64,000 nucleotides of DNA, taken from contig WGNJ01000006.1 of NCBI GenBank assembly GCA_016124635.1, positions 62,001-126,000 on the forward strand. Direction: 5' to 3'. The stretch is from Alphaproteobacteria bacterium. Its GTDB lineage: Bacteria > Pseudomonadota > Alphaproteobacteria > Micropepsales > Micropepsaceae. How positions within the stretch are numbered: the first letter of the stretch is position 1; each line of letters starts with the position of its first letter. Positions 34,790-43,971 of this stretch are shown piece by piece. The position numbers and the translations under genes were made by a program. The notes beneath the pieces are model-generated. The model saw only the letters and a list, made by a program, of their open reading frames with translations. It was not told the origin of the DNA and made no database searches.

Positions 34790-37351
34790 ATGGATTCTGC
34801 GCGTTCTCTTGAAGAGCGATTGCGCGTGGCGGCTGGTGACAGCGCCCGTGGCGTTCTCATTGTCAATGAAGAAGGCAATGTCATCTTCGCCGACGCTGCG
34901 GCGGAGACGTTCTTTCAATGCAAGCGGGGCGGTTTGGTGGGACGCCCCTGGATCGGCGTGCTGGCGGCGGGGAGTGCAGTCGAAATCGGTTTGCACAGCG
35001 CCACGGGCGCGGGGGCCCTCATCCGTTTGAGCGAAATCCAGTGGGAGGGGAAGGCGGCCTATCTCGCAACGCTGCGCGACGCGCCGGCGGGTATGAACAG
35101 TTCGCCGGCTCCGGACGCCGAATTGCACTACCGCGATATCGTGCAGAATACGCCGGATCTCGTACTGATCAGCCGCGGCGGAAGGCTCGCTTACATCAAC
35201 GAGGCCGGCGTCAAGTTGCTCAAGGCGGCGAGCGCCGAGCAACTGCACGGGCGGGTCGTGCGCGAGTTCTTCCACCCCGCCTTCCACGACAAGATTCAGG
35301 AGAGAGTGTCGCGGCTGCTAAGAGCGCCCAGCGTGGCCCCGCTTTTGGAAGAACAACTCGTCGCCCTCGACGGCAGCGTCGTCGATGTCGAGGTGCGCGC
35401 GGCATCGTTCTACAGTCAGGGCGAATTGGTGTTGCAGGTTATTTGCCGCGACATCTCCGAGCGCAAGGCGGCGGAGCGCGCGTTGCGGGCAAGTGCGGAA
35501 CGGTTCCAGCAACTGGCTGAGGCGATGCCTCAGATCGTGTGGACGACACCGCCCGGCGGCGGCATCGATTACGTCAGCGATGCTTTCTACACCTACACCG
35601 GCGTGACGAAGGTGCCCGGCGAGGCACCGGGCTACGGTTGGCTGAACGCCGTACATCCGGACGATCTGGAACAAGCCATCGCCGTGAGGGACAAGGGGCA
35701 GACGGACGGTGTGCCCTTCACCATGGATTTCCGTTTGCGGCGTCATGACGGGCAGTATCGCTGGCACTTCGTGTCCGCCGTTCCGGTTAGGGACGACGAC
35801 GGCACGCTGGTCAAATGGTTCGGAACGGCGACCGACATCCACGATCAGCGTGTGACCGAGGAGAAGGCCAATCGACTCGCAGTTCGTCTGTTGGCGACGC
35901 TCGAGAGCATTACCGATGCCTTCGTGACGCTCGATCGAGATTGGCGCGTCACCTATATGAACAAGGAAGCCGAGCGCCTGCTGCGCGTGTCTCGCAAAGA
36001 TTTGCTCGGCCAGATCGTCTGGGATCACTTCGAAGGCGCCGAAGCTTTCAAGGCGCAATTCCAGAGGGCGGTTGAGGAAAACCGGATGATCGAATTCGAG
36101 GAGCCCTATGCGCCCCTCGAGCTTTGGGTCGAAGCACGCGCTCATCCCTCCGAGGAAGGGCTGGCGATCTATTTCCGCGACGTGACCGAACGGCGCGAGC
36201 TGCAATCGCGGTTGCGTCAGTCGCAGCGGTTGGAGGCTGTCGGCCAACTGACCGGCGGCATCGCACACGACTTCAACAACCTGCTCACCGTGATCATGGG
36301 CAACGCCGAAACGCTCATGGAGCGCTTGAGCGACCCACCAATCCGTAAGCTTGCCGAGATGACGATGTCGGCGGCCGAGCGCGGCTCAGAACTCACCAAT
36401 CGTCTCTTGGCGTTTGCGCGCCGGCAGACGCTCGATCCCAAGGCTGTCGACGTGAACGCCCTTGTCGAAAGCATGGACGGGCTACTGCGGCGCACTTTGG
36501 GCGAACATGTCGAGATCGTGACCGCGCCTCGCGCCGATCTCTGGCCCGCATTCGTCGACGCCGCGCAACTTGAGGCTGCGCTCCTGAACCTCTGCATTAA
36601 CGCGCGCGACGCGATGCCGGACGGCGGCAAGTTGACGATCGAGGCAGCCAATGTCGCGCTCGACGATACCTACGCGCGCGGTCACGAAGAGGTGGCGCCC
36701 GGCAACTACGTGATGATCGCCGTCTCGGATACCGGCTGCGGAATGAGTCCAGGCGTGGTTGCGCGCGCCTTCGAACCGTTCTTCACGACCAAGGAGGTCG
36801 GCAAGGGCACGGGCCTCGGCCTCTCCATGGTGCACGGTTTCGTCAAGCAATCGGGCGGGCACGTGAAGATCTATACCGAAGTGGGGCACGGCACGACGGT
36901 CAAACTCTACGTCCCGCGGGCAACTGGATCTTCGGCTGGGGCCGAGTCGGGCACGGGCCAAACGATCGAAGGCGGCTCAGAGCGCGTTCTGCTAGTGGAA
37001 GACGACGATCAAGTTCGCAATCATGTGACGGCTCAGGTTGCGGCACTCGGCTATCAGGTGGTCGCGGTGGCGACCGCTTCAGATGCGCTTGGCGTTCTCG
37101 ACAAGGAATCGTTCGATCTTCTCTTTACCGATGTCGTCATACCCGGCGGCATGAATGGGCCGCAGCTTGCGCGCGAGGCGCTACGGCGTGCGCCGGATAT
37201 GCGCGTTCTCTTCACGTCAGGATACACCGAGAATGCGATCATGCATCACGGTCGGCTCGACCCCGGCGTACTCCTGCTCAACAAACCCTATCGGCGGATC
37301 GATCTGGCGGTGAAGATCCGGCAGGCACTTGCGTCGCCGGCCAAGGTCTAG
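34790..37351 (+). CDS. cytosolic multi-PAS hybrid sensor histidine kinase/response regulator
   Basis: An 853-residue hybrid kinase without membrane helices. Four PAS-type domains occupy about residues 10-100, 113-230, 235-360 and 370-475 (for example DIVQNTPDLVLISRGGRLAY, and VHPDDLEQAI). The dimerisation box GGIAHDFNNLLTVIMG places the phospho-His near residue 493, followed by the HATPase N, G1 and G2 boxes (NLCINARDAMPDGG, SDTGCGMS, GKGTGLGLSMVHGF). A receiver domain at about 730-850 has VLLVEDDDQV and phospho-acceptor Asp near 781 in FTDVV. It likely senses an intracellular cue; no partner response regulator is adjacent. Confidence 0.93.
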   Translation: MDSARSLEERLRVAAGDSARGVLIVNEEGNVIFADAAAETFFQCKRGGLVGRPWIGVLAAGSAVEIGLHSATGAGALIRLSEIQWEGKAAYLATLRDAPAGMNSSPAPDAELHYRDIVQNTPDLVLISRGGRLAYINEAGVKLLKAASAEQLHGRVVREFFHPAFHDKIQERVSRLLRAPSVAPLLEEQLVALDGSVVDVEVRAASFYSQGELVLQVICRDISERKAAERALRASAERFQQLAEAMPQIVWTTPPGGGIDYVSDAFYTYTGVTKVPGEAPGYGWLNAVHPDDLEQAIAVRDKGQTDGVPFTMDFRLRRHDGQYRWHFVSAVPVRDDDGTLVKWFGTATDIHDQRVTEEKANRLAVRLLATLESITDAFVTLDRDWRVTYMNKEAERLLRVSRKDLLGQIVWDHFEGAEAFKAQFQRAVEENRMIEFEEPYAPLELWVEARAHPSEEGLAIYFRDVTERRELQSRLRQSQRLEAVGQLTGGIAHDFNNLLTVIMGNAETLMERLSDPPIRKLAEMTMSAAERGSELTNRLLAFARRQTLDPKAVDVNALVESMDGLLRRTLGEHVEIVTAPRADLWPAFVDAAQLEAALLNLCINARDAMPDGGKLTIEAANVALDDTYARGHEEVAPGNYVMIAVSDTGCGMSPGVVARAFEPFFTTKEVGKGTGLGLSMVHGFVKQSGGHVKIYTEVGHGTTVKLYVPRATGSSAGAESGTGQTIEGGSERVLLVEDDDQVRNHVTAQVAALGYQVVAVATASDALGVLDKESFDLLFTDVVIPGGMNGPQLAREALRRAPDMRVLFTSGYTENAIMHHGRLDPGVLLLNKPYRRIDLAVKIRQALASPAKV

Positions 37352-37902
37352 CCGCGCAGGCGTTTGATGGCTTTTGAGGTGAGCGGCTTGCCGGAAAGAT
37401 CGGTCAGAACCGAAATGGCGGCGCCGCCGAAGCGTTTGTCGCGCAGGATTCCGATCGGCCGCCCTCTGAAGAGCACACGCCGCCCTTGCGCGCCGCCCTT
37501 GTCGCCCGAGTCGAAATAAAGTGGGATCATTCCGTTCGGGTCGTCGACCAAGCCCCGCGCCAGAACGATTGCCGCAACGCCGGGCGTGTAGAACGCCTGG
37601 TTTAGAACAGTGGCCGGCATACAGTTGCCGAAACCGTATTGCATCTCGCAAACGCGCTGATCGTCGAAGCGCGGTCCCGTCGAGGCCTGGATTTCCATCG
37701 CGCGGGCAACGATTGCGCGGCACTTCGTTTCGTCGAAAGCGCGGAGGCAATCCTGAGGCGTCGCGAGCACAAGGGCGTAGTCCGTGTCGCGGCGCATGAT
37801 CAGCGCGACAACGATGGCGACGAACGCGGCAATGAGAAGTGCGATGACGACGATGAAAGCGTAACTGCGCTCTTCGTCTTGGCGCACGTCGTGGCTCTGC
37901 AT
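37348..37902 (-). CDS. DUF1190-like membrane-anchored protein
   Basis: A 184-residue protein with one N-terminal helix (YAFIVVIALLIAAFVAIVVALI, about 14-35). The mature part resembles the DUF1190/YgiB family: DCLRAFDETKCRAIVARAMEIQASTGPRFDDQRVCEMQYGFGNCMPA, with paired Cys, then a PLYFDSGD segment. The function of the family is unknown. Its stop overlaps the end of the convergent kinase gene by 4 bases. Family assignment rests on pattern memory and is moderate. Confidence 0.6.
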   Translation of the reverse strand: MQSHDVRQDEERSYAFIVVIALLIAAFVAIVVALIMRRDTDYALVLATPQDCLRAFDETKCRAIVARAMEIQASTGPRFDDQRVCEMQYGFGNCMPATVLNQAFYTPGVAAIVLARGLVDDPNGMIPLYFDSGDKGGAQGRRVLFRGRPIGILRDKRFGGAAISVLTDLSGKPLTSKAIKRLRG

Positions 37903-37937
37903 CTCGACAGTGTCGCACGGGTGGCGTTAACGCGCCG

Positions 37938-38519
37938 CTAACTCTCGGCTTTTGCCAAGACCACGATTGAAATACCGCGGGCTGCGGCCGTCTGGCTCGC
38001 GTTCTGATAGGCGTGCGGCAGGTTGCCTGGAAAGGCGAGCACGTCACCAGTGCTTAGCTCGTGGCGGTCACCCGAAACGTAAATGACAACGCTGCCTTCG
38101 AGGCAGGTGAAGTATTCGCGCGTGCCGGAGAGGTGCGGCGTGCCGCGCAAATTCGCTCCGGGCGCAAAGTCCATGATGTTGAGCAGCTCGTTGGGCGAAG
38201 GCTCCGGCACGAGCGGGCGCAGCGTGATGCCGCCGCCCGGATGTTGAGCCGCGATATCCGCCGCCGACCATTTTCGTACCCGGGCGCGCGGTGAAGCCAG
38301 AAGTTCGTCGATCGGAACGCCGAGCGCGCCGGCGACTTTCACGAGCACGGCGAGCGACGGATTGCCTTCGCCGGATTCGAGATTGGCGATGGTCGAGCGC
38401 GGTACGCCGGCGGTCTTGGCCAGCGCATCCTGCGTCTGGCCGCGTACATGACGAAGCGCCGCCAGGTTGCGCGCCAGATGCGACGCTATCTGATCGGGCT
38501 CATCCATCTGATCGATCAT
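37938..38519 (-). CDS. XRE-type regulator with C-terminal cupin domain
   Basis: A 193-residue regulator: an N-terminal lambda-repressor HTH (about 12-70; LAALRHVRGQTQDALAKTAGVPRSTIANLESGEGNPSLAVLVKVAGAL) followed by a cupin barrel (about 110-190; HLSGTREYFTCLEGSVVIYVSGDRHELSTGDVLAFPGNLPHAYQN). Such proteins control small-molecule metabolism genes by sensing a ligand in the cupin. The divergent SDR gene 76 bases away is a plausible target, though no operator is obvious in that gap. Confidence 0.9.
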   Translation of the reverse strand: MIDQMDEPDQIASHLARNLAALRHVRGQTQDALAKTAGVPRSTIANLESGEGNPSLAVLVKVAGALGVPIDELLASPRARVRKWSAADIAAQHPGGGITLRPLVPEPSPNELLNIMDFAPGANLRGTPHLSGTREYFTCLEGSVVIYVSGDRHELSTGDVLAFPGNLPHAYQNASQTAAARGISIVVLAKAES

Positions 38520-38595
38520 TCGTCAAGGAATTGGACATCGCGCTCGCTGCTTCGGCCCGGCGCCTCCATCTTGCCCCACAAGACTGGAGGAACCT

Positions 38596-39321
38596 ATGGC
38601 TACATCAAACGATCTTAGCGGACTTCGCGTTGCCGTCACGGGCGGGACGTCCGGACTTGGCCTTGCTCTGACTAGGGCTTTTCGCAAACGCGGCGCAGCA
38701 GTCGCCATTGTCGCGCGCACAGCGGAGGCCGTCGAGCGCGTGGCGCGCGAAACAGGGGCGGCCGGTATCGTCGGCGATGTCGGTGTCAAGGACGACATCT
38801 ATCCGATCGCGCTTCAAATCAACGGTCGTCTCGGTGGCCTCGACGTCCTGATCAACAACGCCTCGAGCCTGGGCCCCGTGCCGTTGCGTCTACTGGGCGA
38901 TACCGATTGCGAAGACCTGGAGGAAGCCATCGCCGTGAATCTGGTCGGGCCGTTTCGGTTGACCAAGGCGTTGCTCGGTGCGCTGGCGGCGTCTGCGCGC
39001 GAGGGACGTGGCGCCGTCGTGCTCAATATCTCGAGCGACGCCGCGGTGAACGCGTATGCAGGTTGGGGCGCGTATGGCGCGAGCAAGGCCGCGCTCAAAC
39101 ATCTGAGCGCGATTTGGAACGAGGAACAGGCGGCGCACGGTGTTCGCGTCCTGTCGCTCGATCCGGGCGACATGGACACGGCACTGCATGCGCTTGCCGT
39201 GCCGGACGCGGATCCCGCATCGCTGAAGCGGCCGGAGACATCGGCAGATGAGTTGATCGCTGCGATCGTCGCGGCGTTGCCGCCGCAGCGAGCGGCGCAG
39301 CCTGTCGGAGGGTACGCATGA
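38596..39321 (+). CDS. short-chain dehydrogenase/reductase
   Basis: A 241-residue classical SDR: cofactor loop VTGGTSGLGLALTRAF near residue 15, LINNASSLG, catalytic Ser in LNISSDAAVN and the YGASK active-site Tyr/Lys near residue 158. The substrate is unknown. It overlaps the following QueA-like gene by 4 bases, so the two are co-translated, and it is divergent from the XRE-cupin regulator that may control both. Confidence 0.9.
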   Translation: MATSNDLSGLRVAVTGGTSGLGLALTRAFRKRGAAVAIVARTAEAVERVARETGAAGIVGDVGVKDDIYPIALQINGRLGGLDVLINNASSLGPVPLRLLGDTDCEDLEEAIAVNLVGPFRLTKALLGALAASAREGRGAVVLNISSDAAVNAYAGWGAYGASKAALKHLSAIWNEEQAAHGVRVLSLDPGDMDTALHALAVPDADPASLKRPETSADELIAAIVAALPPQRAAQPVGGYA

Positions 39322-40418
39322 TCGCTGCCAACCGACCTCAGTCCGGCTCCAGGCTGCTCTCCTTGGATGCACAAGGCTTGCTACGCGAAGTGAGCGCGAC
39401 GCAGTTGCCGCGTTTGCTTCGGCGCGGCGATGTCGTTGTCGCAAACGACGCGGCGACCTTGCCAGCAAGCTTCCACGGCGTGCACCTGCCGACCGGCGAG
39501 GCGATCGAGGTGCGGCTTGCCGGAAAATTGGACGACGATGCCGCGCGCTTCGTTGCGATCGTGTTCGGCGCCGGCAACTATCGCACGCGGACCGAGCATC
39601 GCGCGCCGCCGCCGCTTTTGCGAGCAGGCGATCGTCTGCTACTCGGATCGTTGGTCGCGGAGGTCGAGCGCTCCATCGATCATGCGCGCGTGATCGCTCT
39701 ACGGTTTGTCGCGAGCGAAGCCGAATTGTGGTCTGGGTTCGCGGCGCACGGAAAGCCGATCCAATACGCGCATGTCGTCGAGCCGTTGAAGCTTTGGGAT
39801 GTTTGGACGCGAGCGGCGACGATGCCGATGGCATTCGAGCCGCCGTCGGCTGGCTTTGCTCTGACGTGGAAGATGCTCGATGACTTTGCCGCGCGCGGAA
39901 CCGAGTTTGCGACACTCACACACGCCGCCGGCATCTCGTCGACCGGCGATGCGGAGCTCGACAAGCGTTTGCCGTTCGACGAGGCGTATGTCATTCCGGA
40001 GAGCACTGTTCGAGCGATCAGAAGAGCGAAGGCGGAAGGCGGCCGGGTCGTTGCGATCGGTACGACGGTCGTTCGCGCGCTCGAGCATGCGAGTCGCAAC
40101 GGCACCCTGCGCGCCGGGCGTGGTGTTGCAACGAATCGACTCGGACCCGGGACGAAGCTGAAACTAGTCGATGCAATCGTGTCCGGCGTACACGCGGCGG
40201 GGGAAAGCCACTACGAGCTTTTGAAGGCGTTCGCGACCGGCGAGCAACTGCAAAAAATGACGGAAGTCCTGGAGCTTCGTGGGTTTTGCAATCATGAGTT
40301 CGGAGACTTCGTTCTGATCGAGCGCGAGCAAAGCAGAACTACCACCTGTGTGTTTGCAGACGGCAACGCGCGCATGCGATATTCGAACCGCGGCCAACAG
40401 GAGGGACTTCGTTCATGA
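39318..40418 (+). CDS. QueA-like protein (SAM:tRNA ribosyltransferase-isomerase family, divergent)
   Basis: A 366-residue homologue of QueA, which transfers the ribosyl part of SAM to preQ1 in tRNA. Recognisable parts are LPRLLRRGDVVVANDAATLPASF, PIQYAHVVEPLKLWDVW, EPPSAGFALTWKMLDDF, EFATLTHAAGI and GGRVVAIGTTVVRALE, where QueA has the HTAGLHFT, TLHVGLGTF and AVGTTSVRTLE segments. Several usually fixed positions differ (ATMPM and HAAGI stand where QueA has the ...AAPTAGLHF and HVGLGTF core). It may be a non-canonical paralogue. It overlaps the SDR gene upstream and the exported protein downstream. Confidence 0.75.
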   Translation: MIAANRPQSGSRLLSLDAQGLLREVSATQLPRLLRRGDVVVANDAATLPASFHGVHLPTGEAIEVRLAGKLDDDAARFVAIVFGAGNYRTRTEHRAPPPLLRAGDRLLLGSLVAEVERSIDHARVIALRFVASEAELWSGFAAHGKPIQYAHVVEPLKLWDVWTRAATMPMAFEPPSAGFALTWKMLDDFAARGTEFATLTHAAGISSTGDAELDKRLPFDEAYVIPESTVRAIRRAKAEGGRVVAIGTTVVRALEHASRNGTLRAGRGVATNRLGPGTKLKLVDAIVSGVHAAGESHYELLKAFATGEQLQKMTEVLELRGFCNHEFGDFVLIEREQSRTTTCVFADGNARMRYSNRGQQEGLRS

Positions 40419-40795
40419 AGCTGCTCGCGTCTCTGGCACTTGGTACTGCAACATTCGTCGCGGCGATGTTTGGATTGACCGCGCCGGCGGCGGCGGACGA
40501 CGACGTCACGGTCGGCGTTCGACTTGGCCCGTTGTGCGTGGGCCTTTGCATCGGCGGAAGCGATCACCGCTCTGGTCGCCATCACGACGAATACGGCGAG
40601 GACTATTACAACGACGGGTTCTACGCCCATCGTGAAAACTACTATCACCAGACCTACGACCGGCGGAATGGATACGATTATGGCGCCGCTCGGAACGACG
40701 GTTACGCCGGCTATCGCCGTCACGCAGCCGCCTACGGATCGTCAGCGCCGCAGGACGACGAAGACGACGATTCTTATGACGATGACGACGAGTGA
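40415..40795 (+). CDS. exported Tyr/His/Asp-rich low-complexity protein
   Basis: A 126-residue protein with a signal peptide (LLASLALGTATFVAAMFGLTAPAAA). The mature part is low-complexity, rich in His, Tyr, Asp, Asn and Gly (HHDEYGEDYYNDGFYAHREN and similar), and ends in an acidic tail of Asp and Glu. No family recognised. Composition suggests metal binding or a disordered surface protein, which is inference. ATGA overlap ties it to the QueA-like gene; a good terminator follows at 40823. Confidence 0.7.
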   Translation: MKLLASLALGTATFVAAMFGLTAPAAADDDVTVGVRLGPLCVGLCIGGSDHRSGRHHDEYGEDYYNDGFYAHRENYYHQTYDRRNGYDYGAARNDGYAGYRRHAAAYGSSAPQDDEDDDSYDDDDE

Positions 40796-40822
40796 TCCGA
40801 ACTAGAGTTCGGTAGATAAACG

Positions 40823-40854
40823 ACGCGCACCAACCGGTGCGCGTTTTTCTTTTT
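40823..40854 (+). terminator. rho-independent terminator (probably bidirectional)
   Basis: ACGCGCACC (40823-40831) and GGTGCGCGT (40836-40844) pair perfectly around AACC and are followed by TTTTTCTTTTT. It ends the SDR-queA-like-exported protein operon and stands in the convergent gap with sthA. Confidence 0.92.
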
Positions 40855-40877
40855 GGCCGATCGCTCTCTATCGAACG

Positions 40878-42350
40878 TTATTGCCTTCGGCCGCCACGCG
40901 CGGCGAAGACCTGTTCGGCAGCTTCCGATAGATCCGCGATGGCCCGCGTGCTCGGTTGCTCGCGCGGCATTCTGTTCCAAGCATCGAGCGCCGCGATCTT
41001 GTACGCCTCGGCCAATGTCGGATAGTTGAACGTGTTCTCGACGAAGTAGTCGAGCGTGCCGTTCAAATTCACGACGGCTTGGCCGATGTGGATCAGCTCC
41101 GTTGCGCCTTCGCCGACGATGTGAACGCCGAGAAGGCGGCGCGTTTCGAGCGCGAAGATCATTTTCATGAAGCCGGACGAGAGGCCCATGATGTGGCCGC
41201 GCGATGTCTCGCGAAAGCGTGCGATGCCGCATTCGTAGGGGATCTTGCGCTCGCGCACTTGCTCTTCGGTCATGCCGACGGTCGAGATTTCCGGCACCGA
41301 ATAGATTCCGTAGGGGAAGAATTCCGGCGGCGCTTGCGGCTCCATGCCAAAGGCATGGCAGGCGGCGATGCGGCCCTGCTCCATAGAGGTAGAGGCGAGG
41401 CTCGGGAAACCGATGATGTCGCCGACGGCGTAGATGTTCGGCGCGCTGGTCTGGAAGGTTTCCTTGTCGACCTTGAGGCGACCGCGCGCATCGGCGCTAA
41501 GACCGACGCTGGCCAGGTTCAAAGCGGCCGTCGCTCCTTGGCGGCCGGCGGCGAACAGAACCATTTCGGCCCAAACCTGGCGCCCATCCTCGAGGTCGAC
41601 GCGCACGGCATCCTGGGCAACGCGCGTAATCGCCTTCGTCTTGCAGCCCAGGCGGAGCAACATGCCGCGATCGCGCATATCGTGGACAAACTCGTCGATC
41701 AGCTCGTGATCGACGAACGGCAGGATCTGCGTCTGCGGCTCGATCACGGTGACCTTGACATCGAGCGCGCTGAAGATCGTCGCGTACTCAATGCCGATCA
41801 CGCCGGCGCCGATCACGCAGAGGCTACGGGGCAGGCGGCTCAGGTTGAGGATGTCGTCCGGATCGAGGATCGCCTCGCCGTCGAATGGAACGTCGGCGGG
41901 ACGATAGGGCTCGGTGCCGACGGCCAAGATGAACCGATCGGCCGTGTAGGTTTGCAGTTCGCCCGCGGCGCCGGTCACGGTTATCGCGTTCGTGTCGACG
42001 AAGCGCGCAGTGCCGGCGATCTTCACCACTTTGTTGCGCGCGAGCTGATGCTCGAGGATCTCGACCTCATGGTCGAGCGTGATCGACAAGCGGCGGTTCA
42101 GATCTTGGGCGGAGATATCCTGTTTGACGCGATAGGCGCGGCCGTAGAAGCCGCGCTCGCGCCAACCCGAAAGGTTGAGCACCGTCTCGCGGAGCGTCTT
42201 GGAGGGGATGGTGCCGGTGTGGACGCAGACGCCGCCGACGCGGTGACCTTTCTCAACGACGAGCACCGATTTCTTGAACTTAGCGGCTTGAATGGCGGCG
42301 CGCCGGCCGGCCGGGCCGCTGCCGACAACTATGAGGTCGTAGTGGGTCAT
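40878..42350 (-). CDS. sthA: soluble (Si-specific) NAD(P)+ transhydrogenase
   Basis: A 490-residue flavoprotein of the disulfide reductase fold. The FAD site is LIVVGSGPAGRRAA; the active-site region GGVCVHTGTIPSKTLRE has only one Cys of the usual pair, the mark of SthA. NAD(P) binding is at VIGAGVIGIEYA and the interface ends EGATELIHIGQAVVNL and ENTFNYPTLAEAYK. It reoxidises NADPH with NAD+ in the cytosol. It is monocistronic and convergent with the QueA-like operon across the terminator. Confidence 0.93.
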   Translation of the reverse strand: MTHYDLIVVGSGPAGRRAAIQAAKFKKSVLVVEKGHRVGGVCVHTGTIPSKTLRETVLNLSGWRERGFYGRAYRVKQDISAQDLNRRLSITLDHEVEILEHQLARNKVVKIAGTARFVDTNAITVTGAAGELQTYTADRFILAVGTEPYRPADVPFDGEAILDPDDILNLSRLPRSLCVIGAGVIGIEYATIFSALDVKVTVIEPQTQILPFVDHELIDEFVHDMRDRGMLLRLGCKTKAITRVAQDAVRVDLEDGRQVWAEMVLFAAGRQGATAALNLASVGLSADARGRLKVDKETFQTSAPNIYAVGDIIGFPSLASTSMEQGRIAACHAFGMEPQAPPEFFPYGIYSVPEISTVGMTEEQVRERKIPYECGIARFRETSRGHIMGLSSGFMKMIFALETRRLLGVHIVGEGATELIHIGQAVVNLNGTLDYFVENTFNYPTLAEAYKIAALDAWNRMPREQPSTRAIADLSEAAEQVFAARGGRRQ

Positions 42351-42596
42351 GCGTTCGCGCGCTCAGCAATGAGCGGACAAGATAAGGGGAAGCGGCTCAA
42401 GGTCTTATGAATGAGGGCAGAGTTTGCCGCGCCTACGGCGGCACGCGCGGGAACCCCTTCCTACCCCTGATGCAGGAAAAGCACGCTCGTTTCGAAACGG
42501 CAACGTGGGTGGGGGGCGGGAAGGGTTTTGTTTACTGCGCGCGGTGCAGCGTCGGCCGCGAGCGCGAGCTGCGCGCTTTCAGGAGAGCAAAAACAA

Positions 42597-43286
42597 ATGT
42601 TGAAGCTTGTTGGGGCCGTTGGCGGCTCGATTTTGCTGCTGGCTGGAATGGCCCAGGCTGCGCCGGGGTTCTATTTTGGTGCGGATGCCGGTTGGTTGCG
42701 AGTCAACGACGACTCGAGGATGAACATTGCGAACACTGACTATTGCTGGTGGGGCGGCTGCCCGGGATATTCGCTGACCGGCGATGGTTTCGTGGGCGGC
42801 CTTCATGCCGGCTACAACTGGCAGAACAGCGATTGGGTGTTCGGTGTTGAAGGCGACATTGGTTGGTCGGGCGCCGAGGATACCGCGCACGATTTCTGTG
42901 CCGGCGGCTACTGCGACCTGACCACGACAGTCGAACTGAGAGAGCTCATCACCTTGCGCGGGCGCTTGGGGTACGACCTCGGCGACTTCACGCCGTATAT
43001 CACGGGCGGTCTCGCTGTCGGACAGGTTCGCAACTACCTTGCGGACAATGATGACGAAGGTCTGTGGGACAACACGGATTATCGCACGGGCTATATCGTC
43101 GGTGGCGGCGTCGAGTATGCCTGGACCAACCGGATCACAGTGCGCGTCCAGGGCGAGTACTACGATCTCGGCAGCGAAACGTTGCTCAGCAAATCGATCT
43201 TGGCCGTCGATGGCGACAGCGTCCGCATCAAGTTCAAGGACGACGGTGCGGTCGTCACGGCAGGCGTCTCGTACGGTTTCGACTGA
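42597..43286 (+). CDS. outer membrane beta-barrel protein (Omp25/porin-like family)
   Basis: A 229-residue protein with a signal peptide (VGAVGGSILLLAGMAQAA) and an eight-stranded barrel pattern: FYFGADAGW, GFVGGLHAGYNWQNSDWVFGVEGDIGWSG, ITLRGRLGYDLGDFTPYITGGLAVG, GYIVGGGVEYAWTNRITVRVQGEYYD and a final VSYGFD ending in an aromatic-rich strand. It resembles the Omp25/Omp31 and OmpA-like barrels of alphaproteobacteria. Loop Cys pairs (YCWWGGC, FCAGGYC) are unusual. ATG 42597 with AGGAGAG 10 bases upstream is chosen over 42528. Confidence 0.88.
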   Translation: MLKLVGAVGGSILLLAGMAQAAPGFYFGADAGWLRVNDDSRMNIANTDYCWWGGCPGYSLTGDGFVGGLHAGYNWQNSDWVFGVEGDIGWSGAEDTAHDFCAGGYCDLTTTVELRELITLRGRLGYDLGDFTPYITGGLAVGQVRNYLADNDDEGLWDNTDYRTGYIVGGGVEYAWTNRITVRVQGEYYDLGSETLLSKSILAVDGDSVRIKFKDDGAVVTAGVSYGFD

Positions 43287-43356
43287 ACGATCCGATCACC
43301 TTGAAGACCTCAGGGCTCGGCTAAACGCCGGGCCCTGACTCTTTCAAGCAGCGGCG

Positions 43357-43971
43357 CTAGGCCGTTGCTTCCTCGGGGGGCGGGATGGCGAGCGGGCCAA
43401 GCTCTGCGATCAGCTGCGTCGCTATGTCGGCGCGCGCACCGAGATCGTCTCGCGAATGGAAATAAGTCGCGGTCAGGAAGACGTCCGGATTCTCGCCGTC
43501 GTCGGCAAGCGGCGCGTTGAACGTTTCCGCCACGTAGTAGCGGCGGTTCGGGAATTCGACGCGCGCGACGATACGTGCGGTCGTGCGGGCCGAAATCGAC
43601 GGGCGCCAAGTCGCCGCCCACTTTTCGGAGAAATCGCGCGGTACCACGTCGTCCAAGAAGCGGCCGGTGGCAGGTCCGCCCAAGAAGGCATCGAGCGCAC
43701 CGCCGCAAAGACGCACCTTGAAGCGCATGCGCCCGCCGGTGCTGCAAATGTCGAGCAGGGCGATGTTGGCGAGCGCGCATTTGAGATCGCGCAGCGTCAT
43801 TTCGGCGCGCGAAGGCATTGTGCGGCCCGCGCGCTTGTCGTCCCACACGGCCATGACCGTCTTGAGTTGCGGCGTGACGAAGCGCAGTTGCGGATCGTCG
43901 AACAGCGGCCAGCCCTTTTGTTCGGCCAGCGTGTTGATCTGTTTCGAAGCCCAGTGCGGATCGGTCGCCAT
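43357..43971 (-). CDS. PAS_5 domain protein
   Basis: About 204 residues with the single-domain PAS_5 arrangement common in alphaproteobacteria: VMAVWDDKRAGRTMPSRAEMTLRDLKCALANIALLDIC, FKVRLCGGALDAFLGGPATGRFLDDV and a later VEFPNRRYYVAETFNAPL strand region. The role is unknown; sensory modulation is expected. ATG 43971 is used; the open frame starts at TTG 43980. No effector domain is attached. Confidence 0.82.
   Translation of the reverse strand: MATDPHWASKQINTLAEQKGWPLFDDPQLRFVTPQLKTVMAVWDDKRAGRTMPSRAEMTLRDLKCALANIALLDICSTGGRMRFKVRLCGGALDAFLGGPATGRFLDDVVPRDFSEKWAATWRPSISARTTARIVARVEFPNRRYYVAETFNAPLADDGENPDVFLTATYFHSRDDLGARADIATQLIAELGPLAIPPPEEATA

Noticed and set aside
40956-42410. Open frame of 484 codons opposite sthA
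   Set aside because: It is the antisense frame of sthA; no ribosome site and no known domain.
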